64,000 bases of DNA from Planotetraspora kaengkrachanensis (GCF_016862895.1 NZ_BONV01000003.1:1-64000), one strand, 5' to 3'; positions 28,643-38,063 are shown, counted from the stretch's first letter. Notes: a model not told the origin generated them from the sequence alone. Translations and numbers: made by a program.

Positions 28643-29638
28643 CTATGTCCCCTCGGCGGGTGGCGGGCTGACACCGCCGAGCTGCTCCCCGAGCCCCGTG
28701 CGCTGGTAGCGCAGCCTGCGGCCGGCCCGCTCGCCGACCACCAGGCCGGCGTCCCGGAGCGTCGTCAGGTGATGCGAGGCGGTCGCCGGGGCCAACCGGA
28801 GGGCGGCGGCCACCTCACCCGTGCTGCACGGCACGGCCAACAGGGTCAGCACCGCCGCCCGGGTCGGACCCAGCAGGGCGGCCAGCGCCGCCGGGGGCTC
28901 GACTGAGGCCGGCCGGTCCCAGAGCCCGCCGTGGCCGCGCGGGGCGTACCAGAGCGCCCTGCCGGTCGGAGACTCCGCCATGGTGTACACGTCCGGCCCG
29001 GCGAACCCGGTGGGCAGCAGGGCGAGCGGGTGCCCGTCCAGGCTGAAGTCCCCGTCCTTCGTATAGGCCAGCCGCAGCGCCGCGCCGTCCCAGTCCAGCT
29101 TCGGGTGCAGGTCCGCCAGCAGCGCCCGCGGCCCCCGTTCCGCGGCCAGCAGCCCCCGGCGCACCAGCTCGCCCTCCGCGACCTCGCGCAGTCGCGGCCA
29201 GGCCGGTGCGATCGCCGGCTCGAAGTAGCGCCGGACCTGTCGTACCAGCTCCGTCAGCCCGCCGGCCGGGTCGGTCGCGAACCGATCGATCTCCGGCGGC
29301 GCCCGGTGCCCGGTCCAAGCCCTGTCGACCTCCTCTGCGACACGGTCAAGCGGGGTCCCGGCCACCACCCGCAGTTCCTGGTCCAGGGTGGGCCGGGCGG
29401 TGTCCGGCGCCGGAGTGAGGAAGTCCGGCACATACCCGGTGGGACCGCAGACCACCGCGCGGAATGTGCTCAGGTCCCGGCCTTGGAGCAGCGGCCCGAC
29501 CCTCGCCCGCCAGGACGGGTGCGGCCTGCGTTCCGATCGCGACCTCAGCGCCAGGCAGCTGGCCACGACCTCGGCCATCGGGGAGTGCGCGAATCTGAGC
29601 CCGATCAGGTCGGCGGGGGCGAACTCGATCCGGATCAC
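28643..29638 (-). CDS. ArsR-type HTH regulator with N-terminal DUF5937-like domain
   Basis: A 331-residue protein. The C-terminal winged helix (AALLGPTRAAVLTLLAVP, STGEVAAALRLAPATASHHL, LRDAGLVVGERAGRRLRYQ) is of ArsR type. The long N-terminal domain (MIRIEFAPADLIGLRFAHSP at its start) is the one commonly fused in streptomycete regulators. No metal-binding cysteines are visible, so a small organic ligand or autonomous repression is more likely. The GTG start lies 64 bp from the divergent aldo/keto reductase gene, its probable target. Confidence 0.82.
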   Translation of the reverse strand: MIRIEFAPADLIGLRFAHSPMAEVVASCLALRSRSERRPHPSWRARVGPLLQGRDLSTFRAVVCGPTGYVPDFLTPAPDTARPTLDQELRVVAGTPLDRVAEEVDRAWTGHRAPPEIDRFATDPAGGLTELVRQVRRYFEPAIAPAWPRLREVAEGELVRRGLLAAERGPRALLADLHPKLDWDGAALRLAYTKDGDFSLDGHPLALLPTGFAGPDVYTMAESPTGRALWYAPRGHGGLWDRPASVEPPAALAALLGPTRAAVLTLLAVPCSTGEVAAALRLAPATASHHLTTLRDAGLVVGERAGRRLRYQRTGLGEQLGGVSPPPAEGT

Positions 29639-29702
29639 CCCTGTATTCGAGCATGGTCGAACGGCTACCAGGTGGCCGGGGGGCCGGACCTACGGTCGGC
29701 GC

Positions 29703-30683
29703 ATGAAATACATCCATCTGGGCCGGACCGGCCTGACCGTGAGCCGGTTGTGCCTCGGCACGATGAACTTCGGCTGGCAGATCGACGAGTCCGACAGCCA
29801 CGCCGTTCTTGACCGGGCCCACGACGGTGGCGTGAACTTCGTGGACACCGCGAACATGTACGGCCGCGAGACCGGTGACGGTCTGAGCGAGCAGTTCATC
29901 GGCAGCTGGTTCGACAAGACCGGCAACCGGGACCGGATCGTGCTGGCCACCAAGGTGTACGCGCCGATGACCGACTGGCCGAACGACGGCGGCCTGTCCG
30001 CCCGGCACATCATCGCCGCCTGCGAGGCGTCGCTCCGCCGTTTGCGCACCGACTGGATCGATCTCTACCAGATGCACCACGTGCAGCGGGACACGCCGTG
30101 GGAGGAGATCTGGCAGGCGATGGAGACCCTGGTGGTCCAGGGCAAGGTGCGCTACGTCGGCTCGTCGAACTTCGCCGGCTGGCACCTCGCCCGCGCGCAG
30201 GCGGCGGCCGACCGGCGGAACTTCCTCGGCCTGGTCTCCGAGCAGTGCAAGTACAACCTGCTCACCCGGCACGTCGAACTCGAGGTGCTGCCGGCGGCGA
30301 TCGGGCTCGGGATCGGGATCCTGCCCTATTCGCCGCTGCACTTCGGCGCGCTGTCCGGCGCGCTGCGCAAGCAACGCGACGGCGTCGCCGGCCGGAGCGT
30401 TCTGCATGCTCCCGAGCGGGTCGAACCGCATCGGGCGGCCTTGGAAGGCTACGAGGAGCTGTGCGGTGAACTGGGTGAGAAGCCGACCACCGTCGCGCTC
30501 GCCTGGCTGCTGTCGCGGCAGGGGGTGACCAGCCCGATCATCGGGCCGAGGACCCCCGAACAGCTCGATCTGCCCCTGACCGCACTGGACACCGAACTGT
30601 CCGCCGAGACCCTGGCCCGGCTGGACGAGCTGTTCCCGCCGATCGGCAAAGGCGGCCCGGGCCCGGAGGCCTGGGCCTGGTGA
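29703..30683 (+). CDS. Aldo/keto reductase
   Basis: A 326-residue NADPH-dependent AKR barrel. The catalytic Asp and Tyr lie in FVDTANMYGRE, Lys in IVLATKVY and His in YQMHHV. The C-terminal cofactor segment is PIIGPRTPEQLD. Reduces aldehydes or ketones; substrate not predictable. ATG 29703 is placed directly at the first beta-hairpin (MKYIHLGRTGLTVSRL). Divergent from the ArsR-type regulator; convergent with fadD3, with an 18-bp gap. Confidence 0.88.
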   Translation: MKYIHLGRTGLTVSRLCLGTMNFGWQIDESDSHAVLDRAHDGGVNFVDTANMYGRETGDGLSEQFIGSWFDKTGNRDRIVLATKVYAPMTDWPNDGGLSARHIIAACEASLRRLRTDWIDLYQMHHVQRDTPWEEIWQAMETLVVQGKVRYVGSSNFAGWHLARAQAAADRRNFLGLVSEQCKYNLLTRHVELEVLPAAIGLGIGILPYSPLHFGALSGALRKQRDGVAGRSVLHAPERVEPHRAALEGYEELCGELGEKPTTVALAWLLSRQGVTSPIIGPRTPEQLDLPLTALDTELSAETLARLDELFPPIGKGGPGPEAWAW

Positions 30684-30701
30684 AAGGACGGCGCGGCCGC
30701 T

Positions 30702-32282
30702 TCAGGCGGTCAGGGCGGCGAGCGCGGCCTTGTCGACCTTCCCCGCCGCGTTGCGCGGAAGCTCCCCGACGAGCACGACCTCACGGGGCACCTTGAAACC
30801 GGCGAGCCGGTCCCGGCAGTGGTCGACGAGTTCGCCGGGCACCAGGACGGCGCCCGGACGGGCCACGACGTACGCCCGGCCGGCCTCGCCCATCCGGGCG
30901 TCGGGGACCCCGGTCACCGCGGCCTCGGCGACCCCCTCATGGGCGGCCAGCACCTGCTCGACCTCCGCCGGGTACACGTTGAACCCGCCGACGACGTACA
31001 TGTCCTTCGACCGGCCGGTGATGACCAGGTTGCCGCGCCCGTCGAGCCGTCCCCGGTCGCCGGTCACCAGCCAGCCGTCCCTGATCGTCTCCGCGGTCGC
31101 CTCCTCGTCGTCGAGGTAGCCCACCATCACGTTGTGGCCGCGGACGAGGATCTCGCCGTCCTCCCCCGGCGGGACCGGCGCGCCCCCGCCGTCCGTCACC
31201 ATGACCTCCACGCCCTCGATGGGACGGCCGGACGTGGTCGCCACCGTGACGTCGTCGTCCGCCAGGGAGCAGGCGGTGACCGTGCCGCACGACTCGGTCA
31301 GCCCGTACGCGGTGACCACCTCGGGGAAGAGTTCGGCCCGCATCCGCGCGACCAGCGCGACCGGCACCACGGCGGCGCCGGTCACCGCGAGCCGCAGCGA
31401 CGACAGGTCGAACCGCCCACGCTCCGGCGCGTCGAGCATCGAGACGTAGATGGTCGGCGCCCCGGGCAGCACGGTGATGCGCTCGGCCTCCACCAGCCGC
31501 ATCGTCTCCCCCGCGGCGAACACCGGCTGGAGGACCATCGTGGCTCCCCTGAGCAGGCAGGCGAACACGCCCGCCTTGTAGCCGAAGGAGTGGAACAGCG
31601 GGTTGACGATCAGATAGCGGTCACCGTCGCGCAGGCCGGTCCGGTCGCTCCAGGCCAGATAGGTCCGGACGTTCTGGCGGTGGGTGCACATGGCGCCCTT
31701 GGACCTGCCGGTCGTCCCGGAGGTGAACAGGATGTCCGCCACGTCGTCCGGGCGCACCGCCTCGGCCCGCGCGTCGGCCTCCTCGTCCGTGACCGCCTCG
31801 CCGGCCGACACGAACTCCTCCCACCGTGTCGCGCCCGGACGCTCCTGCGCGTCGTAGGTGACCACGGTGGTGAGGCCGGGCAGGCCGGGCGCCCGCCCTT
31901 GCTCCGTCACTCCGAGCATGCCGAGGTAGCCGTTGCCGAGGAAGCCGTCCGTCACGAAGAGCGCCCGCACGCGGCTGCGGCCGAGCAGCCACCGCGCCTC
32001 CTCGCCCTTGTACCGGGTGTTGGCGGGGACCACGACGGCGCCGGCGCTCAGCGCCCCCAGCGCGGTGACGATCCACCTGAGGCTGTTCGGCGCCCAGATC
32101 CCGATGCGGTCCCCCGGCTCGACGCCGAGCGCGATGAACGCCTTCGCCGCCTCGCGCACCCGGCTGTGCAGTCGCGCGTAGGTCAGCCGGGAGACGCCGT
32201 CCACGACGGCCTCGGCGTCGGGGAACCGCGCGGCCGCGCGCCGCAGGACGCCGGGAATCGTCAGTGCCACGTCGTCGCTCAT
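30702..32282 (-). CDS. fadD3: FadD3, HIP-CoA ligase
   Basis: A 526-residue adenylate-forming acyl-CoA synthetase. The P-loop-like motif ILFTSGTTGRSKG is near residue 180, NPLFHSFGYKAG follows, the A5 motif TAYGLTES is present, and the C-terminal hinge and catalytic Lys are [14 protein letters not shown] and NAAGKVDK. Wording throughout matches mycobacterial FadD3, which activates the C/D-ring propionate HIP to HIP-CoA, the KstR2 effector. It is divergent from an SDR gene over 136 bp. Unlike its mycobacterial counterpart, no KstR2 box was found there; a weak 15-bp palindrome of the second type is present instead. Confidence 0.9.
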   Translation of the reverse strand: MSDDVALTIPGVLRRAAARFPDAEAVVDGVSRLTYARLHSRVREAAKAFIALGVEPGDRIGIWAPNSLRWIVTALGALSAGAVVVPANTRYKGEEARWLLGRSRVRALFVTDGFLGNGYLGMLGVTEQGRAPGLPGLTTVVTYDAQERPGATRWEEFVSAGEAVTDEEADARAEAVRPDDVADILFTSGTTGRSKGAMCTHRQNVRTYLAWSDRTGLRDGDRYLIVNPLFHSFGYKAGVFACLLRGATMVLQPVFAAGETMRLVEAERITVLPGAPTIYVSMLDAPERGRFDLSSLRLAVTGAAVVPVALVARMRAELFPEVVTAYGLTESCGTVTACSLADDDVTVATTSGRPIEGVEVMVTDGGGAPVPPGEDGEILVRGHNVMVGYLDDEEATAETIRDGWLVTGDRGRLDGRGNLVITGRSKDMYVVGGFNVYPAEVEQVLAAHEGVAEAAVTGVPDARMGEAGRAYVVARPGAVLVPGELVDHCRDRLAGFKVPREVVLVGELPRNAAGKVDKAALAALTA

Positions 32283-32326
32283 GGGTCCCCATGGTGTACG
32301 GCCGCGCCCGGGCCGGTGGGCCGCCG

Positions 32327-32341
32327 TCCCGCTGGCCGGAA
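32327..32341. promoter_or_regulatory. Weak eighth copy of the 15-bp ring-regulon palindrome
   Basis: TCCCGCTGGCCGGAA differs at two positions from the site at 38049-38063. It lies in the fadD3/SDR divergent region. Confidence 0.3.
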
Positions 32342-32418
32342 CCTGTCCCCCGCGCCGGGACGCCCGGCCGTACCCTCCGAGAGATCCTTCTCCTCGACCC
32401 CCTCTCCGGGAGGCCCAT

Positions 32419-33186
32419 GTGGACGTGACGGCGGACTTCGGCGGCCGGGCGGTCCTGGTGACCGGCGGCACCAAGGGCATCGGGTTCGTGATCGCGGAGC
32501 GGTTCCTCGCCGCGGGCGCGGACGTCGTGGTGTGCGGCCGCGGCGAGCCCGAGGTGCTGCCCTCCGCCGGCGGCAGGACGGCCCGTTTCCTCGCCGCCGA
32601 CGTCCGGGACGCCGGCGCCGCCGCCCGCCTGGTGGAGGAGGCGGTCGGCCATCTCGGCCGGCTCGACGTGCTCGTCAACAACGCCGGGGGCTCTCCTCCG
32701 GCGGACGCGGGGACCGTGTCGCCGCGGTTCGTGGAGAAGGTCGTGGACCTCAACCTGCTCGCGCCGTTCTACGTGGCGCAGCCCGCCAACAAGGTCATGC
32801 GGGAGCAGGAGACCGGCGGCTCGATCATCAACATCGGCAGCGTCGCGGCCGTCGACCCCCAGCCGGGCATGGCGGCCTACTCGGCGGCCAAGGCCGGCCT
32901 GCTCGTGCTCACCAGGGCCCTGGCGCTCGAATGGTCGCCGAAGGTTCGGGTCAACCACATCACCACCGGTCTCATCCGGACGGAGTCCGCCGCCTGGGCG
33001 TACGGCGAGGACGGCGGCGCCGCCGTCGCGCAGCTGATCCCGATGGGGCGGATGGCGGTGCCCGCCGACGTGGCGAACACCTGCCTCTACCTGGCGAGCG
33101 ATCTCGCCTCCTACATCACGGGGGCGGACATCCCGGTGCACGGCGGAGGCGAGGTCCCGGCCCGTTACGTGCTGACGCGGAACTGA
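32419..33186 (+). CDS. SDR-family oxidoreductase
   Basis: A 255-residue short-chain dehydrogenase. Cofactor motif TGGTKGIG, NNAG, catalytic Ser in INIGSVAAV, and YSAAKAG. The C-terminus has GGGEVPARY. GTG 32419 follows GGGAGG; a longer in-frame extension upstream overlaps the fadD3 promoter and is unlikely. The 3' end overlaps the convergent MaoC gene by 22 bp. Probably acts on a steroid or HIP-derived alcohol, judged only from its position beside fadD3. Confidence 0.82.
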   Translation: MDVTADFGGRAVLVTGGTKGIGFVIAERFLAAGADVVVCGRGEPEVLPSAGGRTARFLAADVRDAGAAARLVEEAVGHLGRLDVLVNNAGGSPPADAGTVSPRFVEKVVDLNLLAPFYVAQPANKVMREQETGGSIINIGSVAAVDPQPGMAAYSAAKAGLLVLTRALALEWSPKVRVNHITTGLIRTESAAWAYGEDGGAAVAQLIPMGRMAVPADVANTCLYLASDLASYITGADIPVHGGGEVPARYVLTRN

Positions 33187-33992
33187 GCGCGCCCGGCCGT
33201 CAGCACGGGCGTGCCGTTCACCGCCGCCTCGAAGAGCACGTCCTCGCCGCGGCCCGCCTGTTGCCATCCCCGCACGTCCAGCAGGTCGCCGGGGAAGACC
33301 GGCGAGGCGAACCTGCCCTCCAGTTCGACCAGGTCGGCCGGGTGCGCCCCCGCCGCCTCGGCCAGCGGCAGCGTCACCGTGGCCAGCGTGCACAGGCCGT
33401 GCATGAACGGCCGCGGCATCCCGGCCGCCTTCGCCGCCTCCGGGTCGATGTGCATGGCGTGCCGGTCGCCGAGCAGCCGGTACAACGCCGGCTGGTCCGG
33501 CCGGGTGGCGAGCCGCGATTCGTGGCCGGGCGGGCCCTGCCGCCGCCCGGAGGCGGACGGGCCCCGTTCACCGCCGAACCCGCCGAGTCCCGGCGCGAAC
33601 AACGACCAGGTGGCGACGGAGAACTCGCTCTCCACCTCGACCTCGAAGATCGCGGCGCTGCCCTTGTCCCACACGTGCGTGACGCGCGCGGACATCGTCA
33701 CCTCTCCCGCGGGAGGCAGCGGCCGCAGCACCCGGAGCCGCTGCGAGGCGTGCATGGTGGTCCTGACGTCGAACGCGCCCAGCGAGCCGAGGGCGTCCGG
33801 TGCCCACTGCGCCCTCGTCAGCGCGAACGTGGGCAGCACGCGCAACCGCTTCTCGAAGACGAGGTCCAGGTCCGTGGGCGCGGCGCCCACCGCGAGCGCG
33901 TAGAGGATCACGTCGCGTTCGTCGTAGGCGGCCGTGTGCGTCCCGAGGTCGCAGCCGATCCACCGGCCCGCGCCCGGCCCGTTCCCGCTCAA
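33165..33992 (-). CDS. MaoC-like (R)-enoyl-CoA hydratase, double hot-dog
   Basis: A 275-residue protein. The C-terminal hot-dog domain carries the hydratase-2 motif (LLGDRHAMHIDPEAAKAAGM with Asp and His, then PFMHGLCTL); the N-terminal hot-dog lacks catalytic residues. This is the architecture of the trihydroxycholestenoyl-CoA hydratase family, including ChsH3. The TTG start at 33992 overlaps the fadE28 stop (TTGA), so it ends the fadD17-fadE29-fadE28 operon. It likely hydrates the enoyl-CoA made by FadE28/29, replacing the ChsH1-ChsH2 pair, which is absent here. Confidence 0.82.
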   Translation of the reverse strand: MSGNGPGAGRWIGCDLGTHTAAYDERDVILYALAVGAAPTDLDLVFEKRLRVLPTFALTRAQWAPDALGSLGAFDVRTTMHASQRLRVLRPLPPAGEVTMSARVTHVWDKGSAAIFEVEVESEFSVATWSLFAPGLGGFGGERGPSASGRRQGPPGHESRLATRPDQPALYRLLGDRHAMHIDPEAAKAAGMPRPFMHGLCTLATVTLPLAEAAGAHPADLVELEGRFASPVFPGDLLDVRGWQQAGRGEDVLFEAAVNGTPVLTAGRAQFRVST

Positions 33993-35143
33993 GGCTCCGC
34001 CGTACCCGAGGCGAGCACGGCGCCGAGTCTCGCCAGGTCGGCGCTGGGCCCGCCCAGGGTGCCGGAGATCTGCCGCGCCCACAGGAAGTGCCGGTGCACG
34101 GGGTATTCGACGTCGACGCCGATTCCGCCGTGGACGTGCTGCACCCGGTGCGCCACGGTCAGGCCGGCCTCACCGGCCCACCACTTCGCAACGAGCACGG
34201 CCGCCTCGGCGCCTTCCTCCGTGTTCTCCGGGATGTCCGTGTTCTCCGGGATGTCCGCGCCGAGGGCGGCGACGGCCTGCCACAGGCACACCCGCATCGC
34301 GTCGATGTCGATGTAACAGTCGGCGAGTTGGTGCTGCACCGCCTGGAAGGTCGCCAGAGGGCGGCCGAACTGCCTGCGCGCGCTGAGATGGGTCACCGCG
34401 TGGCGCAGCGCGCCCTGGACGACGCCGAGCTGGACCGCCGCCAGGGCGACGGCCGCGCGATGGAGGGTCCACCGGAGGGCGTCGCCGCCCGGCACGCCGA
34501 CGGCCGTGGCGGGCGCTCCGGTCAGGGTGAGGTTGCCGCCGCGGTCGTGGTCGGTGGTCTCCACGCGGTCCCAGGCGACTCCCTCCGCACCGATGTCATC
34601 GGATACGACCAGGAACAGGCCCGGGCCGGTCTCCGCCATGGCGGAGACCAGAACCCCGGCCGCGCCGAAGGGCGAGGGGACGGCGGCCTTCACCCCGGTC
34701 AGCCGCCAGGTGCCGCCGTCCCGCCCGGCCACGCACCCCGGCCCGGCCGGATCGGCCGCCCCGAACTCCTCCAGCGCCACGGTGAGCCGGATCGAGCCGT
34801 CCGCCACGCCGGGAAGCAGGCTCTCCCGCTGCTCCGCCGTACCATGCCTGGTGAGCGCGAGCGCGGCGACCGCGGACGGCCACAGCGGGACGGGCGCCAC
34901 GGCACGGCCCTGCTCCTCCAGCAGGACGCACAGGGCGCCGAGGCCCAGCCCCGCCCCGCCCGCCTCCTCCGGCAGCGCGATGCCGAGCAGGCCCGTACGG
35001 CCAAGCTCCGCCCACAGCTCCTCGTCGATCCCCGTGGGGGTGCTCTCGACCAGGCGGACGCGGTCGGTGCCCGCCCGGTCGGCGAAGATGCGGCCCGCCA
35101 GCTCGCGGACCGCTTCGAGTTCGTCGTCCAGAGTGAAGTCCAT
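33989..35143 (-). CDS. fadE28: Acyl-CoA dehydrogenase FadE28-like (ChsE1-type subunit)
   Basis: A 384-residue ACAD. It has the shorter, degenerate beta domain typical of FadE28 and a conserved C-terminal half (RRQFGRPLATFQAVQHQLAD, VQHVHGGIGVDVEYPVHRH). With FadE29 it forms the alpha2beta2 ChsE1-ChsE2 dehydrogenase, which in mycobacteria desaturates the 3-carbon side chain of the pregnane CoA ester. Start and upstream stop share one base. Residues (A)DIPENTDIPENT come from an 18-bp tandem duplication. A CoA ester with a 3-carbon side chain is therefore the likely substrate. Confidence 0.83.
   Translation of the reverse strand: MDFTLDDELEAVRELAGRIFADRAGTDRVRLVESTPTGIDEELWAELGRTGLLGIALPEEAGGAGLGLGALCVLLEEQGRAVAPVPLWPSAVAALALTRHGTAEQRESLLPGVADGSIRLTVALEEFGAADPAGPGCVAGRDGGTWRLTGVKAAVPSPFGAAGVLVSAMAETGPGLFLVVSDDIGAEGVAWDRVETTDHDRGGNLTLTGAPATAVGVPGGDALRWTLHRAAVALAAVQLGVVQGALRHAVTHLSARRQFGRPLATFQAVQHQLADCYIDIDAMRVCLWQAVAALGADIPENTDIPENTEEGAEAAVLVAKWWAGEAGLTVAHRVQHVHGGIGVDVEYPVHRHFLWARQISGTLGGPSADLARLGAVLASGTAEP
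34222..34257. repeat. 18-bp tandem duplication inside fadE28
   Basis: Two exact copies of GTGTTCTCCGGGATGTCC give a DIPENT repeat in the protein, in a loop between C-terminal helices. Confidence 0.9.
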
Positions 35144-36306
35144 CAGCGGCTCCCCGTCCGTGGCAGGCCGAGTCCCTGGGTGGCGACCATGTCCCGCAGG
35201 ACCTCGTTCACGCCGCCGCCGAAGGTGTTCACGATGCCCTGCCGCGACAGCTGTTCGATCTGACCGGCGAGCACGGCCCCCGGCGAACCCGGCCGGAGCC
35301 GCCCGCCGGCGCCGATGATCCCCGACAGCGTCCGCTGCACGTCTATGTGCGTCTCGGTGCCGTAGACCTTCGCCGCGCCCGCGTCCGCGCCGGACAACGT
35401 GCCGCCCGCGACCGCGGCGGTCATCTTCCAGTTCATCAGCCGCATCGCCTCGAGACGCGCGTACGTGCGGGCCAGGTCGCGCTGGACCCACGGCAGGTCG
35501 ATCGCCCCGTTGTCCCTCGCCCAGTCCCTGACGCGCTCCCACAGCTGGATCATCCGGCCGCCCAGGGCGGCCAGGCCGATCCGCTCGTGGTTGAGCTGGT
35601 GGGTGATGAGCCGCCAGCCGCCATCGACCTCGCCGACGACGTCGCCCGCGGGCACGCGGACGCCGCTGTAGTAGGTGGTCGTGACGACCATGCCGCCCAC
35701 GCACCTGATCGGGCTCCAGGAGAAGCCGGAGGCGGCGGTGGGGACGATCAGGATGGAGATGCCCTTGTGCTTGGGGGCGTCCGGATCGGTGCGGCAGGCG
35801 AGCCAGACGTAGTCGGCGGTGTTCGCGCCGCTGGTGAAGATCTTGCTGCCGTCGACGACCCACTCGTCGCCGTCCCTGACCGCGCGGGTCGTCAGGGAGG
35901 CGAGGTCGGTGCCCGCGCCCGGTTCCGTGTAGCCGATGGCGAAGACGATGTCGCCTGACAGGATGCCGGGAAGATACCTCTTCTTCTGCTCGTCCGTCCC
36001 ATGGCTCATCAGGGTCGGCCCGACGGTGTTGACGGTGACGAAGGGGAAGGGCAGCCCGGCCCGCTGGACCTCGTCGAAGAACACGTACTGCTCCTCGACC
36101 GACCTGCCCTGGCCGCCGTACTCGACGGGCCACCCGATGCCGAGCCAGCCGTCGGCGCCGAGCCGTCCGACCACCTCGCGGAAACGGCCGCCGCCCACGC
36201 CCTCCTCGCCCGACAGGCGCCGCTCGTCCTCGGGCAGCAGGCCGGCGAAATACTCCCGCAACTGCGTGCGCAGCCGTCGTTGCGCGGCGGTCTCGCGCAG
36301 ATCCAT
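35143..36306 (-). CDS. fadE29: Acyl-CoA dehydrogenase FadE29-like (ChsE2-type subunit)
   Basis: A 387-residue ACAD. IGYTEPGAGTDLASL, DYVWLACRTDPDAPKHKGIS and VNTFGGGVNEVLRDM are near-copies of mycobacterial FadE29 phrases. It supplies the catalytic half of the heteromer with FadE28. ATG 36306 is preceded by a strong GGAGGAG. It sits 30 bp downstream of the fadD17-like ligase gene in one operon, which suggests ligation and first dehydrogenation of the same side chain. Confidence 0.87.
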   Translation of the reverse strand: MDLRETAAQRRLRTQLREYFAGLLPEDERRLSGEEGVGGGRFREVVGRLGADGWLGIGWPVEYGGQGRSVEEQYVFFDEVQRAGLPFPFVTVNTVGPTLMSHGTDEQKKRYLPGILSGDIVFAIGYTEPGAGTDLASLTTRAVRDGDEWVVDGSKIFTSGANTADYVWLACRTDPDAPKHKGISILIVPTAASGFSWSPIRCVGGMVVTTTYYSGVRVPAGDVVGEVDGGWRLITHQLNHERIGLAALGGRMIQLWERVRDWARDNGAIDLPWVQRDLARTYARLEAMRLMNWKMTAAVAGGTLSGADAGAAKVYGTETHIDVQRTLSGIIGAGGRLRPGSPGAVLAGQIEQLSRQGIVNTFGGGVNEVLRDMVATQGLGLPRTGSR

Positions 36307-36336
36307 GGTCCGCTCTCCTCCTCGGTGGCCGTAGGG

Positions 36337-37977
36337 CTAGATCCCCGGCAGGAACCGCTGACGGCCGTGGGCGGCGAACTCCGCCCGCAGCGCGGCCCTG
36401 TCCTCATCGGTCAGCGGCGTGTATTCGGGGCCGCCGCGGCCCGCCCACCGGTAGACCCGGTCGCCGGTCCGCCAGCCGTCGTGCCGCATCTCGTTCTTGC
36501 GGAGCTTCCCCGAGCCGGTCGCCGGCAGCGCGTCCGAGACCCGGACGAAGCGCGGCGCCCCCTTGGTGCCCAGGTCCGCCTGTCCCGCCAGGAAGTCGGC
36601 CAGGCGTAGTTCCCCGAACGAGGTCCCGCGGGGGATCTCGATCGCGGCCATCACCTGGTCGCCGGACCGCGGGTCGGGCACCGCGAACACGGCTGCGGCC
36701 ACGATCCGCGGGTGGCGGCGCAGGACGCGCTCGATCCGCAGCGCGGAGACGTTCTCGCCGTCCACGCGGATCCAGTCGCCGGAGCGTCCGGCGAAGTAGA
36801 TGTAGCCCTCCTCGTCGACGTAGCCGAGGTCGCCGGTCCAGTACCAGCCGTGGCGGACCCGCTCCGCGTCCGCCGCCTCGTTCTTGTAGTAGCCCTCGAA
36901 CCGGGCCGCGCCTTCGACGTCGACGATTTCGCCGATGGCCTCCTCGGCGTTGGTCACCCGGCCGTACTCGTCGAGCCGCGCCGGTGGGCGCGTCCGCCTC
37001 GTGTCCGGATCGACGACCCTGACCCCGCCGTGCGCCGGCCGTCCCAGCGCGGACGCGGGCGCCTCGGGCACCGGCCTGATCATGCCCGCGCCCTCGCTGG
37101 ACCCGTAGCCCTCGAGCAGCCTGCAGCCAAATCGGCGCAGGAACGCGGCCCGGTCCTCGGGCGACGCCTCCGTGCCGAAGGCGTGGGTGAGCGTGTTGGC
37201 CGCGTCGCCCGGGTCCTCCGGCGTCGCCAGGACGTAGGTGAAGAACGTCGCGCCGTAGAAGCGCACGTCCGGCAGGAAGCCGGATGCGGAGAACCGCGGA
37301 GTGAGCGTGACGGTCGCGCCCGCCACCAGCGACGGGGCCCACAGGGCCATCACCGCGTTGCCGTGGAAGAGGGGCATGCAGCAGTACGTGACGTCGTGCC
37401 GCCTGACGTCGTGTTTCGCGGAGTTGGCGTAGCCGAGCCCGGTGAGCCTTCCCTGCGAGCATCTGGCCGCCTTCGAGGCGCCGGTCGTGCCCGAGGTGAA
37501 CAGCAACAACATCTGGGTCCCGGCGGTGATCTCCGGGTCGCGCAACGGCTCGGACGCGTGCGCGGCCACCGCCTCGGCATACTCCTCGCCGTCGACGAGC
37601 AGGAAGCGGTCGCGGGGCACGCCGACGTCGAGGCCGTCGAGCAGTTTCAGGCCGGCTTCGTCGGTGACGATGAGCTGCGGGTCGGCATGCCTGACCTCCT
37701 CCTCCAGGGCTGAGCCCCGGTGGGTGGGGTTGACGCCGACGATCGTGGCGCCGCTCAGGGCGGCCGCGCCGAGCCAGAAGACGTACTCCGGCACGTTGTC
37801 GAGCAGGACCCCGATGTGGAAGGGGCCGCCGATCCGGGACTCGCGGGCCAACCGGGCGCGGGCCGCGCTCGCGCGGACCACCTCGTCCCAGGTCCACGTG
37901 CGCTCGCGGGTCCGCAGCCCGGCGTGATCGTCGCCGGATCGGGCGAGCAGCAGATCGGCGATCGTCTCGTGGCGCAC
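36337..37977 (-). CDS. fadD17: Acyl-CoA synthetase FadD17-like
   Basis: A 546-residue adenylate-forming ligase. LLLFTSGTTGASKAARCSQG, YCCMPLFHGNAVMALW, RRFGCRLLEGYGSSEGAGMI, GWYWTGDLGYVDEEGYIYFA and GSGKLRK are the core motifs. It follows mycobacterial FadD17 and the related bile-acid/steroid side-chain ligases. FadD17 activates steroid side-chain acids to CoA esters. The GTG at 37977 is the first start in frame. It heads an operon with fadE29, fadE28 and maoC, and a 15-bp palindrome lies 72 bp upstream. Confidence 0.85.
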   Translation of the reverse strand: MRHETIADLLLARSGDDHAGLRTRERTWTWDEVVRASAARARLARESRIGGPFHIGVLLDNVPEYVFWLGAAALSGATIVGVNPTHRGSALEEEVRHADPQLIVTDEAGLKLLDGLDVGVPRDRFLLVDGEEYAEAVAAHASEPLRDPEITAGTQMLLLFTSGTTGASKAARCSQGRLTGLGYANSAKHDVRRHDVTYCCMPLFHGNAVMALWAPSLVAGATVTLTPRFSASGFLPDVRFYGATFFTYVLATPEDPGDAANTLTHAFGTEASPEDRAAFLRRFGCRLLEGYGSSEGAGMIRPVPEAPASALGRPAHGGVRVVDPDTRRTRPPARLDEYGRVTNAEEAIGEIVDVEGAARFEGYYKNEAADAERVRHGWYWTGDLGYVDEEGYIYFAGRSGDWIRVDGENVSALRIERVLRRHPRIVAAAVFAVPDPRSGDQVMAAIEIPRGTSFGELRLADFLAGQADLGTKGAPRFVRVSDALPATGSGKLRKNEMRHDGWRTGDRVYRWAGRGGPEYTPLTDEDRAALRAEFAAHGRQRFLPGI

Positions 37978-38048
37978 TGGCGTGGATCTCCCCTTGGTCC
38001 CGGAGCAGGGCCGACGTTAGTCGGCGGGTCCCGCCCCTGGCCGGCGAG

Positions 38049-38063
38049 TCCCGCTGACCGGGA
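38049..38063. promoter_or_regulatory. 15-bp ring-regulon palindrome, upstream of fadD17 operon
   Basis: TCCCGCTGACCGGGA, one of seven related palindromes. It is centred about 79 bp upstream of the fadD17-like start. Confidence 0.6.

Noticed and set aside
30819-34316. A 1165-codon open frame on the plus strand
   Set aside because: It lies antisense to fadD3 and MaoC/fadE28 and across an SDR gene in another frame. Composition is Arg/His/Gly-rich with no domain, the usual third-position GC artefact.
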